Below, piece after piece: positions 9,665 through 18,590 of a stretch of DNA of 64,000 bases. The DNA is from a bacterium (GTDB taxonomy: Bacteria; Sysuimicrobiota; Sysuimicrobiia; Sysuimicrobiales; Segetimicrobiaceae), in the NCBI GenBank assembly GCA_035307765.1, contig DATGHU010000034.1, forward strand, positions 62,001 through 126,000, read 5' to 3'. How positions within the stretch are numbered: the stretch's first letter is position 1; every line of letters starts with the position of its first letter. The notes beneath the pieces were generated by a model, which was given only the letters and a program-made list of their open reading frames with translations, was not told where the DNA came from and made no database searches. A program made the position numbers and the translations under genes.

Positions 9665-10864
9665 ATGAACGCACGCAGGACACTCACGCGCCGGCAGCTC
9701 CTGGCACGCGCGGCACTCGGCACAGCGGCGCTGGCGGCGGGCGGGGCGGCCGCGCCGGCGGTGCTGGCGGCGGGCCCGGTGAAGGTCGGGCTCCTCGTCT
9801 CCTACTCTAAGGTGTACGGTCAATTGGGCGAGGATATCACCGACGGGATGACGCTGTACTTCGACTCGGTGAGGTGGACGGGGGGCGGCCGACGGATCAC
9901 CTGGATCCGCGAGGACGAGGAGATCGACCCCCAGGTGGGCGTGCGGAAGGCGCGCAAGCTGATCGAAGCGGACCAGGTCGATCTCCTCACGGGGATCGTC
10001 GCCACCCCCACCGCCTACGCGATCCGCGACATGGTCCACAACACCAAGACGATCCTCATCGTCAGCAACGCCGGCGGGAACCTCCTCACTCGGGCGCGGA
10101 AGAGCCCGTACATCTTCCGGGTGTCGTTCACGTCCTGGCAGGTCAGCAACCCGTTCGGAAAATGGTTCTACACGAATGTCGCGCCGGTGGCCGTGCTCAC
10201 CGCCGCGAATTACGGATTCGGCACGGAGTCGATCGCGGCGTTCAAGGAGTCCTTTCTCCCCGCGGGCGGCAAGGTCGCCGGCGAGGTCCTGCCCCCGCTC
10301 AACAACACCGACTACGCCCCCTACATCACGCAGATCCAAAAGTTCAACGCGGAGGGCTCGTACAATTTCTACAGCGGCAGCGACGCGGTGCGGTTCATCC
10401 AGCAGGCCGCTCAGTTCGGCCTGACGAAGAGCAGCCGGATCAGCGGGGCGGGCTTCATGGTGGAGCAGGACGTGCTGCCGGCCGAGGGGGCGAACGCGCT
10501 GGGGATCTACAGCCCGCTGCACTGGGCCCTCACCCTGCAGAATCCGGAGAACCTCGCCTTCACCCGGGCGTACAAAGCGCGCTTTAAGCGCGATGCCAGC
10601 GTCTTCGCGATGCAGGGCTATGATGCGGCTCGGGTGATCGTGGAGGCGCTCAACAAAACCGGCGGAGACACGAGCAACAAGGACGGGATGGTCGAGGCGC
10701 TGGCCGGAGTGAAGTTCGCGAGCCCGCGCGGTGCCTTCGAGTTCGATCCGAACACCCACAACGTCATCCAGACGATCTACATCCGCCAGGTCCGTCAGGT
10801 CGGCGGCGACATCGCGAACGTGGTGTTCGACAACCTCGGCCGGATCGCGGACCCCGGCAAGTGA
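9665..10864 (+). CDS. Amino-acid-type ABC transporter substrate-binding protein with Tat-like signal
   Basis: Exported binding protein of 399 residues, first gene of the second transporter set. The N-terminus carries a twin arginine in TLTRRQLLARAALG, then an Ala-rich hydrophobic stretch ending about residue 36, consistent with a Tat signal peptide. The mature part begins GPVKVGLLVSYSKVYGQLGED and continues as a type I periplasmic binding fold (LivJ/HAAT), ending with the NPTHN-like NTHNVIQTIYIRQV strand. ATG 9665 follows a GGGGTGAGCGG ribosome site. A strong hairpin follows the stop. Confidence 0.87.
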   Translation: MNARRTLTRRQLLARAALGTAALAAGGAAAPAVLAAGPVKVGLLVSYSKVYGQLGEDITDGMTLYFDSVRWTGGGRRITWIREDEEIDPQVGVRKARKLIEADQVDLLTGIVATPTAYAIRDMVHNTKTILIVSNAGGNLLTRARKSPYIFRVSFTSWQVSNPFGKWFYTNVAPVAVLTAANYGFGTESIAAFKESFLPAGGKVAGEVLPPLNNTDYAPYITQIQKFNAEGSYNFYSGSDAVRFIQQAAQFGLTKSSRISGAGFMVEQDVLPAEGANALGIYSPLHWALTLQNPENLAFTRAYKARFKRDASVFAMQGYDAARVIVEALNKTGGDTSNKDGMVEALAGVKFASPRGAFEFDPNTHNVIQTIYIRQVRQVGGDIANVVFDNLGRIADPGK

Positions 10865-10867
10865 CCC

Positions 10868-10909
10868 GCGCGGCGTCGGGACGGGGCCGCACGCGTCCCG
10901 GCGCCGCGC
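10868..10909 (+). promoter_or_regulatory. 16-bp intercistronic hairpin after the binding-protein gene
   Basis: Left arm 10868-10883 and right arm 10894-10909 pair over 16 positions with a single G-U wobble and a 10-base loop. It starts 4 bases past the stop of the binding-protein gene and ends 16 bases before the permease GTG. No T-run follows. By position it resembles mRNA-stabilising elements that let a binding protein be made in excess of its membrane partners. That role is inferred. Confidence 0.75.
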
Positions 10910-10925
10910 CCACCCCCTCACCGCG

Positions 10926-11789
10926 GTGACCTTCTACCTCCTGCAGGGCCTCAACGGCCTCGCCTACGGGATGCTGCTGTTCCTCATGGCGTCGGGCCTC
11001 TCGCTGATCTTCGGCCTGATGGAGGTGATCAACCTCGCCCACGGCGCGTTCTACATGCTGGGGGCGTACCTGGCGCTGTCGATGGTCCGGTGGACGGGAT
11101 CGTTCTGGATCGCCGCGCTCACCGCCCCCCTCCTGCTGGGCGCTACCGGGTTCTTCCTGGAGTGGGAGTTCCTCCGTCCGCTCTACCGCCGGACCCATCT
11201 GGATCAGATCCTCCTCACGTTCGGGTTCGCCTTCGTCTTCTCCGATCTGGCGCGGTGGGTGTGGGGGGCGGACGTCCAATCGCTGGCACCCCCCCCAGGG
11301 CTGGACCGCTCCATCCCCCTGTTGGGCACGCTGTTCCCATCGTATCGCCTCTTCGTCATCCTGCTCGGGGCCGTCCTGGCGGGGGGGCTGTGGTTGGGGC
11401 TGAATCGGACGCGGCTCGGCGCGATGGTGCGGGCCGGGGTGGCGAACAAGGAGATGACGCAGGCGCTGGGGATCGACATCGGCCTGGTGTTCACCGGGGT
11501 GTTCGCCTTTGGGACGGCGCTGGCGGGGTTGGCCGGGGTCATCGCCGCACCGATCCAGGGGGTCTTTCCCGGCGTGGATTTCGAGATCCTGATCGTCACC
11601 CTGATCGTCGTGGTCGTCGGCGGGCTCGGCACCCTCGGCGGCTCGTTTTGGGGAAGCCTGCTCATCGGCGAAGTGGACACCTTCGGCAAGACGATCGTGC
11701 CGCAGGCCGCCCTCGTCTTCATCTACCTGATCATGGCCGCCGTCCTCCTCGTCCGGCCGGCGGGGCTGTTCGGGGGGCGCCCCCGGTGA
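10926..11789 (+). CDS. livH: Branched-chain amino acid-type ABC transporter permease (LivH family, second set)
   Basis: Permease of 287 residues. LivH hallmarks are EVINLAHGAFYMLGAYLAL near residue 35 and a late GGLGTLGGSFWGSLLIGEVD loop. About eight membrane segments are visible. GTG 10926 is the first start past the hairpin and gives the family's normal length. The frame is open further upstream but there overlaps the binding-protein gene. The end overlaps the next permease by 4 bases (GTGA). Confidence 0.9.
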   Translation: MTFYLLQGLNGLAYGMLLFLMASGLSLIFGLMEVINLAHGAFYMLGAYLALSMVRWTGSFWIAALTAPLLLGATGFFLEWEFLRPLYRRTHLDQILLTFGFAFVFSDLARWVWGADVQSLAPPPGLDRSIPLLGTLFPSYRLFVILLGAVLAGGLWLGLNRTRLGAMVRAGVANKEMTQALGIDIGLVFTGVFAFGTALAGLAGVIAAPIQGVFPGVDFEILIVTLIVVVVGGLGTLGGSFWGSLLIGEVDTFGKTIVPQAALVFIYLIMAAVLLVRPAGLFGGRPR

Positions 11790-12709
11790 AGCCCGCCGCC
11801 TGGCTGGTTGCGGCGGCGGGCCTCGTGCTCGTGCCGCTGGTGTCGTCGCGGTATGTCACGACGACCCTCACGGAAATCCTCATCTTCGCCGTGTTCGCGA
11901 TGAGCCTCGGCCTCCTCGTCGGGTACGTCGGACTCGTCTCGCTGGGCCACGCCGCGTTCTTCGGGATCGCCGCCTACACCGCGGGGCTCCTCAGCACCCA
12001 CCTCAGCGCCTCGCTCTTCCTCACCCTCCCCATCGGGATCGCGGCGGGAGCGATGGCCGCGTTCGTGGTCGGGGTGTTCGCGCTGCGCGCCACCGGCGTC
12101 TACTTCCTCATGCTCACGCTCGCGTTCGCGCAGATGGCCTTTGCGGTGGCGCACCAATGGTCGTGGCTGACCGGGGGAACGAACGGCCTCGCGGGGATCC
12201 CCCGGCCGTCCGTCCCCGGAGTGGATATGGGCGGGACCACGGCCTTCTACTACCTGGTCCTCCTGCTGGCCGCCGCCGCGACCGCGGTGCTGGGCCGGAT
12301 CGCCGGATCGCCGTTCGGGGCGGCCTTGGTCGGAGTGCGGGAGAACGAACCGCGCATGCGGGCGATGGGCTACGATACCTTTCGACTGAAGCTGGGGGCA
12401 TTTGTGATCGCCGGCGCCGCGGCGGCGCTGGCGGGGGTCCTCTACGCATACTACAACGGGTTCGTCTCCCCGGACGAGCTGTATTGGACGCGATCGGGGG
12501 AAGCCCTGATCATGGTGCTCCTCGGCGGGACCGGCACGCTGGTCGGACCCGCGGTCGGCGCGGCCGCGGTGCTGCTCTTGCAGAACCTGGTGAGTTCCTA
12601 CACGGAGCGGTGGACGATGATCCTCGGCGCGACGTTCGTCCTGGTCGTTCTCGTCGCCCCGCAGGGGCTGGCGGGTCTGGTGAGAGGCCGATGGGCGCGG
12701 TCCTCATAA
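11786..12709 (+). CDS. livM: Branched-chain amino acid-type ABC transporter permease (LivM family, second set)
   Basis: Permease of 307 residues starting at GTG 11786 inside the livH stop. The LivM signature GLVSLGHAAFFGIAAYTAGL is near residue 47. The cytoplasmic ENEPRMRAMGYDTFRLK loop is near residue 185, and the C-terminal helices end in LVVLVAPQGLAGLV. It is shorter than the first LivM and lacks its charged tail. The next ATPase gene begins 19 bases before this stop, a larger overlap than elsewhere in the operon. Confidence 0.9.
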   Translation: MKPAAWLVAAAGLVLVPLVSSRYVTTTLTEILIFAVFAMSLGLLVGYVGLVSLGHAAFFGIAAYTAGLLSTHLSASLFLTLPIGIAAGAMAAFVVGVFALRATGVYFLMLTLAFAQMAFAVAHQWSWLTGGTNGLAGIPRPSVPGVDMGGTTAFYYLVLLLAAAATAVLGRIAGSPFGAALVGVRENEPRMRAMGYDTFRLKLGAFVIAGAAAALAGVLYAYYNGFVSPDELYWTRSGEALIMVLLGGTGTLVGPAVGAAAVLLLQNLVSSYTERWTMILGATFVLVVLVAPQGLAGLVRGRWARSS

Positions 12710-13449
12710 CCGAACGGCTGACCCGCCGGTTCGGCGGGGTGGTCGCCCTGAAAGGCGTCAGCCTCGACATTCCCTCCGGAGAGCGCCACGCGATCATCGG
12801 GCCGAACGGCGCGGGGAAGACCACGCTGTTCAACCTGATCAGCGGGGAGCTCTCGCCATCCTCCGGCCGCGTGCTGCTGGATGCCCGGCCGATCACGGGA
12901 CTGCCGCCCCACCGCATCGCCGCGTGGGGATTGGCCCGAACGTTTCAACGGAACAATCTGCTGCTGAACCTCAGCGCCCTGGAGAACGTCCGGCTCGCCG
13001 TCCAGGCCCACACGCCGGCGACCCGGCGGCTGCTGACGCCGGCGACGCGGCTGCGCGGTCTTCTCGACGACGCGCACGCCCTCCTCGCCCGGGTCGGCTT
13101 GGAGTCGAGCGCGCCCCTCCCCGCGCGCGCGCTGTCGTACGGTGAACAGCGGCAGCTCGAGATCGGCATCGCGCTCGCCGGGCGGCCCCGCATCCTGCTC
13201 CTCGACGAACCCACCTCCGGCATGTCCCCCGCGGAGACGGCGAACATGACCAGGCTCATCGCCCATCTCGAGCGGGAGCAGACGATCGTGCTCATCGAGC
13301 ACGACATGGATGTGGTCTTTGCGATCGCCGACCGCATCACCGTGCTCCACCTCGGCGAGGTGCTCGCGGTCGGGACACCGGGGCAGGTCAAAGCCCACCC
13401 GCGGGTCCAGGAAGTCTACCTCGGGGCCCCGCCCGCATCCGGCGCATGA
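12691..13449 (+). CDS. livG: ABC transporter ATP-binding protein (LivG family, second set)
   Basis: ATPase of 252 residues. Walker A is GPNGAGKTT, the Q-loop TFQRN, the signature LSYGEQRQLEIGI, Walker B ILLLDEPTSGMSP, and the switch histidine lies in LIEHDMDVVF. ATG 12691 lies inside the livM gene and gives a standard LivG N-terminus (GAVLITERLTRRFGGVVAL). The stop overlaps the ATG of the second ATPase. This transporter set is complete in the window. Confidence 0.9.
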   Translation: MGAVLITERLTRRFGGVVALKGVSLDIPSGERHAIIGPNGAGKTTLFNLISGELSPSSGRVLLDARPITGLPPHRIAAWGLARTFQRNNLLLNLSALENVRLAVQAHTPATRRLLTPATRLRGLLDDAHALLARVGLESSAPLPARALSYGEQRQLEIGIALAGRPRILLLDEPTSGMSPAETANMTRLIAHLEREQTIVLIEHDMDVVFAIADRITVLHLGEVLAVGTPGQVKAHPRVQEVYLGAPPASGA

Positions 13450-14162
13450 CGACCGGCCTGGCGGGAGCCGCCTCCATCCTTACCCTCGCCGGGGTCCACA
13501 CCTACTACGGGGACTCCCACATCCTCCAGGGAGTGACCCTGTCGGTCCAGTCGGGAGGAATCACGTGCCTGCTGGGTCGGAACGGTGCGGGCAAGACCAC
13601 GACGGTGCGGACGGTCATGGGATTCACCCCGCCCCGCGCCGGACGGATCACCTTCGAAGGCCGGGAGATCTCCGGCACCCCGCCGCACCGGATCGCCCGC
13701 GCCGGAATCGGGCTCGTTCCGCAGGGCCGCGGGATCTTCCCCACCCTCACGGTCCGTCAGCAGCTCCTCCTGGGGCAGCGGGCCGGCGGATGGCCGGTGG
13801 CGCGCATCTACGAACGGTTCCCGATCCTCGCCGCCCGCGGCGGGCAACCCGGTGCGGTGCTCTCCGGGGGCGAACAGCAGATGTTGGCGATCGGACGGGC
13901 GCTGCTGCTGGGCCCCCGGCTGCTGATCATGGACGAGCCGACGGAGGGACTCGCTCCGTTGTTCGTCGCGCGCGTGCGGGAGATTCTCGATGAATTTCGC
14001 CAGCGTGGACTCGCCGTGCTCCTGGTGGAGCAAAATCTGGGCCTGGCGCTGGCGGTCGCCGACCAGATCTACGTGCTGAACAAGGGTCGGGTGGTGTTCG
14101 AAGGTCCGCCGGACCGCCTCCGGGTCGAGGCGCGTCTGCGGGAGCACTACCTCGGCGTCTAA
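13446..14162 (+). CDS. livF: ABC transporter ATP-binding protein (LivF family, second set)
   Basis: Last gene of the second transporter operon, 238 residues. Walker A is LGRNGAGKTTT, the signature LSGGEQQMLAIGR, Walker B LLIMDEPTEGLAP, followed by LVEQNLGLALAVAD. ATG 13446 overlaps the livG stop. Downstream the F420 ligase gene converges with a gap of only 31 bases, in which no clear hairpin with a T-run is visible. Confidence 0.9.
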   Translation: MTTGLAGAASILTLAGVHTYYGDSHILQGVTLSVQSGGITCLLGRNGAGKTTTVRTVMGFTPPRAGRITFEGREISGTPPHRIARAGIGLVPQGRGIFPTLTVRQQLLLGQRAGGWPVARIYERFPILAARGGQPGAVLSGGEQQMLAIGRALLLGPRLLIMDEPTEGLAPLFVARVREILDEFRQRGLAVLLVEQNLGLALAVADQIYVLNKGRVVFEGPPDRLRVEARLREHYLGV

Positions 14163-14193
14163 GCCGAGTCCGAGGCGGCGGGGCGGGGGGATC

Positions 14194-15036
14194 CTACCGG
14201 AACAGATCCCGAGAGGGGTCGCGCAGCAACCGACCGGCCCCGCCCTCCCCAGAGGAGACCGGGACGCCCCGGATGAGCACCACCGGGGTGTCCTCATCGC
14301 ACTGTCCCTGGAGAAGCGTGGCCGCGGCGGCGAGTTCGTCGGCCACCGCCTCCACCGACGTCCGCATCGTGTACCCGTACCGATCGGGGCGCCCGACCAG
14401 GCTCACCAGCGGCTCGAAGCCCGCGGCACCGACGCAAACCCCCACCGCCCCCTCGCGGTGAGGCCGGCCGTGGCTGTCATTGATGATGACCCCGACGGAC
14501 ACCCCGAAGGCGGACCTCACCGCGGCTCGGATCGCGCGCGCGGAGGCGTCGGGGTCGCGGGGCAAGAGGCACACGACCTCGGGACCCGCCCCGACGTTGC
14601 TGTGGTCCACCCCGGCGTTGGCGCAGATGAAACCGAGTCGGTGCTCGGTGATCAGCACCCCGTCGTGCACGCGGACCACCCGGGTCGACTCTCCGAGGAT
14701 CACCTCCACCAGACGGGGATCCTTGCCGCTCTCGCCGGCCAGGCGAACGGCCTGCGCGCCGGGGGTGATGCTGGCGAGGTCGACGAGGTTCCCCTCGGCC
14801 TTGCTGACGATCTTTTGGGCGATCACCAGGACATCGCCCTCGGACGGCCGCAGCGCAGGCGCGTCCAGACTGCGCACCAGCAGATCGGGCAGCGACATCC
14901 CCGGGCGGACGTCCGGGATCCCCGGGACGGCGATGAGGGTCGCCGCGGTGATTCGCGGTCGGGGGTGCGGGTGTCCGGTGTGGGGTTCCACCTCAATACC
15001 CACTGCTGAGGTGTGAGGTTCCGGCGTCGTCGCCAC
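14194..15036 (-). CDS. cofE: Coenzyme F420-0:L-glutamate ligase
   Basis: GTP-dependent ligase that adds glutamate to F420-0, a late step of coenzyme F420 synthesis, in the cytosol. The 280-residue product has the CofE landmarks: VPGIPDVRPG, GDVLVIAQKIVSKAEGN, GFICANAGVDHSN, and INDSHGRPHREGAVGVCVG. It is the stand-alone form, without the nitroreductase-like domain found in actinobacterial FbiB. The GTG at 15036 has no good ribosome site, and about 28 residues precede the conserved core, so the real start may lie further in. Two F420-type oxidoreductases lie upstream on the same strand. Confidence 0.88.
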   Translation of the reverse strand: MATTPEPHTSAVGIEVEPHTGHPHPRPRITAATLIAVPGIPDVRPGMSLPDLLVRSLDAPALRPSEGDVLVIAQKIVSKAEGNLVDLASITPGAQAVRLAGESGKDPRLVEVILGESTRVVRVHDGVLITEHRLGFICANAGVDHSNVGAGPEVVCLLPRDPDASARAIRAAVRSAFGVSVGVIINDSHGRPHREGAVGVCVGAAGFEPLVSLVGRPDRYGYTMRTSVEAVADELAAAATLLQGQCDEDTPVVLIRGVPVSSGEGGAGRLLRDPSRDLFR

Positions 15037-15120
15037 GGCGCATTCCGCGATCCGCGGGCGATCGGCAAAGCGAACACGACGGCGCGGGGGCCGGGGGGCG
15101 GACCTTTCCCCGCGACTCCC

Positions 15121-16113
15121 TCACGCGGAAGGCACAACCCGCCGGAGCGCGGGGAGCACTTCCTCGCCGAGGAGGTTGAGGGTCGCGCGCTGATCGACCG
15201 ACGTGACCTGGACCGTCACGATGTCCGCGCCCATTTCAACCAACGGGCGATAGATCTCGACCAGCTCCGCCGCGTTGCGGGCCCACGCGTATTTTCCGAT
15301 GATCTCGCGCCGGTTCATCGAATCGGCCCGCGCCCGGAGCACCGATGGATCCACCTCGTCGAGGCGCCCTTCCACCCGCAGCCCCCGCCAGGCCGCCAGC
15401 GCATGCCATGCCTCGTCCTCGTCCCGGGCCAAAATCGACCACCGCTGCGCGACCACCGTGGGTGTCGGCCGGCCCGCGTCCCGCGCGGCCCGCGAGAAGG
15501 GATCGATCACCTGCTCCCGCGCTTCCGCCGGCACCTTGACGCTGACGATCAACCCGTCTGCGAGCCGGCCGGCCAGCGCAGCGGATTGCGCCCCTCCGGC
15601 CGACATCCAGATCGGGACGCGGCCAAGCGGCGGACTGTAGAGTTTGGCCGCCTGCGTCCGGTAGAACTCTCCCGCGAAATCGAGCTTCTCGCCGTCCAGC
15701 AGACGCCGCATGATGGCGATGGCCTCCGTCATGCGACCGCGCCGCTCCTTGTGGCCGGGGAACTCCCATCCGAGCGGACGCTCGTTGATCCCTTCGCCAC
15801 TTCCGACTCCAAGCGCGAAGCGGCCGCCGGACAACCGGTCCACGGTGGCCGCCGCCTGCGCCACCAACCCCGGATGGTAGCGGAAGAGCGGGCAGGTGAC
15901 CGCGGTGGCGATCCGCGCACGCCGCGTCCGGGCGGCGAGCGCGCCGAGCCAGCTCCAGACGAAGGCCGCGGCCGCGGCGTCATCGACCCAGGGGTGGAAG
16001 TGGTCAGACACCATCAGGGCATCGAACCCGATCGCCTCCGCCTGCACGGCGTGCTCGAGGAGAACCTCGGGTTGGAATTGTTCGGTGCCGCAAAAATAGG
16101 CGAAGTCAGGCAT
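15121..16113 (-). CDS. F420-dependent LLM-class oxidoreductase (G6PDH-like subfamily)
   Basis: TIM-barrel oxidoreductase of the luciferase-like monooxygenase superfamily, 330 residues. The start MPDFAYFCGTEQFQPE, the VSDHFHPWVDD loop, and FALGVGSGEGINERPLGWEFP match the subfamily that contains F420-dependent glucose-6-phosphate dehydrogenase and relatives. It should use F420 as hydride carrier. The substrate is unknown. ATG 16113 has a GAGGGGG ribosome site. An 84-base gap separates it from cofE, and 177 bases separate it from the second LLM gene, which is consistent with one operon. Confidence 0.85.
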   Translation of the reverse strand: MPDFAYFCGTEQFQPEVLLEHAVQAEAIGFDALMVSDHFHPWVDDAAAAAFVWSWLGALAARTRRARIATAVTCPLFRYHPGLVAQAAATVDRLSGGRFALGVGSGEGINERPLGWEFPGHKERRGRMTEAIAIMRRLLDGEKLDFAGEFYRTQAAKLYSPPLGRVPIWMSAGGAQSAALAGRLADGLIVSVKVPAEAREQVIDPFSRAARDAGRPTPTVVAQRWSILARDEDEAWHALAAWRGLRVEGRLDEVDPSVLRARADSMNRREIIGKYAWARNAAELVEIYRPLVEMGADIVTVQVTSVDQRATLNLLGEEVLPALRRVVPSA

Positions 16114-16290
16114 CGTGCCCCCTCGGTGCGGTGCTGTGGTCGCGCCATCTCGGCACTGCGGATGGGCGAGCCGACTCGATCGACGACAGAGCGTTGCGGT
16201 GGATGCACCCCCGTCCAGCGATGCGGGTCGCGACGACGGCTCCGGACGGGAACGGGCGAGCGTGCATCACCGAAGAACCCTCACGCCCGC

Positions 16291-17304
16291 CTACCGCGCA
16301 GCCGAGGTACTGCGCGCAAACTCGCGGCCGACGTCGATGACCCGCCGCACCTCGGGACCCGCGGTCGCAATCGGCTGCAGAATCGGCAGCCGCACCCCCG
16401 CCCGCGCGTAGGCGCTGAGGCGGTCGAGGATTTCGTCCGGGGATCCGGCCAGGGTGAACGTGTCGAGCAGCGCATCGCCGATCTGCCCGCGCGCTCCGTC
16501 GAGATCCCCGCGCCAGAACGGCCCGGCGATCCGCCGCTTGCTCTCCGGGTCCACCCCGCTTTCGCGCAGGACGGCCTCGTCGATCACGGCGAACTGATAC
16601 GCGACGAACGGGTCGCGCCGCATCGCTTCTCGGGCCGCGGCGGGATTCCGATCCACGGCGCACAGAAGGTACGCTGCCGCATCCATCGCGTCGGGGTCGC
16701 GCCCCACCCCCGCCGCCGCCCGCCGCGCGGCGCCGATCAGCCGGGTGCAGGACGCGGGGGACTCGAGCGAGCGCGCCAGATACCCATCGCAGACCTCTCC
16801 GGCCACCCGCAGCATCGCCGGGCCCCACCCCGCCAGATAGATGGCGACCGCATGCGCGGGACGGACGGTCAGCTGCGCGTTCGTGAGCGCGAAGCTCCGG
16901 CCGGCGAAGGTCACCTTCTCCCCCGCCCACAACCGGCGGAGGAGCGCGATGCTCTCGCGCATCGCCACCACGGGGTGCGGGTGCGCGATCCCCTGCTCGT
17001 CGAGCCGGGCGGGATACCCGGTGCCAAACCCCAGGATCGCTCGGCCCTCACTCAACTCATCGAGCGTCGCCAGGGACGCCGCGACGAGCACCGGGTGTCG
17101 GGTGTAGGGGTTGATGCATCCGGTGGCGAGCCCGAGGCGCTTCGTGCTCACGGCCATCGCCGAAAGGTAGCCGAGCGCGTCCCGGTTCCAGTACGCCTCG
17201 TGCACCCAGCAGGAGTCGAACCCCTGGTCCTCGGCGTACCGCGCAAACTCCACCGCCGACCCCACCGGCAGGGTCCCTCCCAGCCCGAGCGCCACCCGGC
17301 TCAC
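16291..17304 (-). CDS. LLM-class F420-dependent oxidoreductase (Mer-like)
   Basis: A 337-residue luciferase-like enzyme. Seen are GFDSCWVHEAYWNRDALGYL, LATGCINPYTRHPVLVA, and RAILGFGTGYPARLDEQGI, as in the methylenetetrahydromethanopterin-reductase-like F420 group. It starts at GTG 17304, which overlaps the stop of the upstream M16 peptidase gene (GTGA), so the two are translationally coupled. The substrate cannot be named. The pairing of an F420 enzyme with processing-type peptidases is unusual. Confidence 0.83.
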   Translation of the reverse strand: MSRVALGLGGTLPVGSAVEFARYAEDQGFDSCWVHEAYWNRDALGYLSAMAVSTKRLGLATGCINPYTRHPVLVAASLATLDELSEGRAILGFGTGYPARLDEQGIAHPHPVVAMRESIALLRRLWAGEKVTFAGRSFALTNAQLTVRPAHAVAIYLAGWGPAMLRVAGEVCDGYLARSLESPASCTRLIGAARRAAAGVGRDPDAMDAAAYLLCAVDRNPAAAREAMRRDPFVAYQFAVIDEAVLRESGVDPESKRRIAGPFWRGDLDGARGQIGDALLDTFTLAGSPDEILDRLSAYARAGVRLPILQPIATAGPEVRRVIDVGREFARSTSAAR

Positions 17305-18590
17305 GCGGGAATCGCCATCGCCACGGTGTAGCCGTCGAGCTGCAGGTACCGGGAAGCCGCCGCCCCGATCGCCGCGGGGGTGACGCCGCGGATCAACCCC
17401 GGATACCGCAGCAGGTAGTCGAGCCCCAAGCCGAACACCTCGATCTCCACCAGCGCCTGGGCGACGCCGGCGTCGGTCTCCAGCCGCAGAGCCAGCGATC
17501 CAATCAGGTAGTTCTGGGCATCCGGCAACTCACCGTTCCGCACCGGCTCGCGCTGCAGCCCCCGGATCTCGCGCACGATCCCCTCCACCGCGCGGTCGAC
17601 GTTCCGCGGGTTCACGCCCGCCCGCACCGCCCAGGGACCGGCCAGGAAGCCTGCCTGAGCCCGGCTGTACACGTAGTAGGCCAGCCCTTCCTTGTCCCGC
17701 ACCGTCGCGCCCAGCCGGCCCATCAGCCCCAACCGTCCCAAAATGAGATCGGCCATCATCGCCGGGTAGAATTCCGCGCTCTTCCGGGCGAACCCCGGCA
17801 CGCCGAGAACGATGTCCGCCTGGCTCTTGCCGGGAATCGTCACGACCCGGCGCTGGACCGAGGCGGCGGGACCGGCCGCGGGGATCTCGATCGCGTCGAC
17901 CGCACCCGATGGGCGCCACCCTTCCCAGAGAGCGGCGAGCCGCTCCACGATGCGCGGGGCGGCTACGTCGCCGACCACCGCGACCACGAGCCCCTCCGGC
18001 CGATAGTGCCGGCGGTGAAACGCGACGAGGTCCTCGCGGGTCATGGCGGCGACGGTGTCCTCCTCGCCCTCCGGGGTCCGGTGGTGGGGGTGCGCCGCCG
18101 GATAGGCGACCTCCCGGAACGCCTTCTCCGCGGCGACCCGGGTGTCGAGGCGGCTCTCGCGAATCCCGGTGATCATCCGTGCGCGCTGCTTTTCGATCTC
18201 ATCCGGAGGAAACGTCGGCCGCAGCAGTACCTCCGCGATCAACTCGAGGATCCGTCCCACGTCTTCGGCCAGGCATCGCGCGGAAAACGTCACCCCTTCG
18301 AGGTCCGCACGCGCGCTGAGGGTCGCGCCGAGGGAGTCGAGCAGCAGCGCGAGGCGCTCGGATGTATAGGACACGGTCCCGCGGGTGAGCATCAACGAGG
18401 TGAAGAGCGCGACCCCGGCCTTCCCGGGGGGATCGTACATCGCCCCGGCGGGAAGGTACCCCAGCACGGTCACGGCGGGATTGGTGTGCTTCTCGCGGAT
18501 CAGGGCGACGGAGCCGTTCCCGAACGGGCGGCGGACCACCAGCTCGGCGGTAATCGGCACCGCCGGCCCCCGAGCGCTGAGATCACGCAT
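17301..18590 (-). CDS. M16-family peptidase-like protein without the zinc motif
   Basis: 429-residue M16 (insulinase/pitrilysin) fold protein. It has the usual strand-helix pattern (GVALFTSLMLTRGT, FSARCLAEDVGRILELIAEV, RPEGLVVAVVGDV) but no HxxEH zinc site at the expected place, and so corresponds to the non-catalytic partner of bacterial M16 heterodimers. It overlaps the catalytic partner by 8 bases upstream and the LLM oxidoreductase gene by 4 bases downstream. No signal peptide is evident. Confidence 0.85.
   Translation of the reverse strand: MRDLSARGPAVPITAELVVRRPFGNGSVALIREKHTNPAVTVLGYLPAGAMYDPPGKAGVALFTSLMLTRGTVSYTSERLALLLDSLGATLSARADLEGVTFSARCLAEDVGRILELIAEVLLRPTFPPDEIEKQRARMITGIRESRLDTRVAAEKAFREVAYPAAHPHHRTPEGEEDTVAAMTREDLVAFHRRHYRPEGLVVAVVGDVAAPRIVERLAALWEGWRPSGAVDAIEIPAAGPAASVQRRVVTIPGKSQADIVLGVPGFARKSAEFYPAMMADLILGRLGLMGRLGATVRDKEGLAYYVYSRAQAGFLAGPWAVRAGVNPRNVDRAVEGIVREIRGLQREPVRNGELPDAQNYLIGSLALRLETDAGVAQALVEIEVFGLGLDYLLRYPGLIRGVTPAAIGAAASRYLQLDGYTVAMAIPA

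Noticed and set aside
8161-9723. 520-codon open frame on the minus strand
   Set aside because: It mirrors the acyl-CoA ligase gene. The plus-strand product has all the ligase motifs, and this one matches nothing.
15013-17331. 772-codon open frame on the plus strand
   Set aside because: It is antisense to cofE (start region) and both LLM oxidoreductase genes and has a composition typical of shadow frames.
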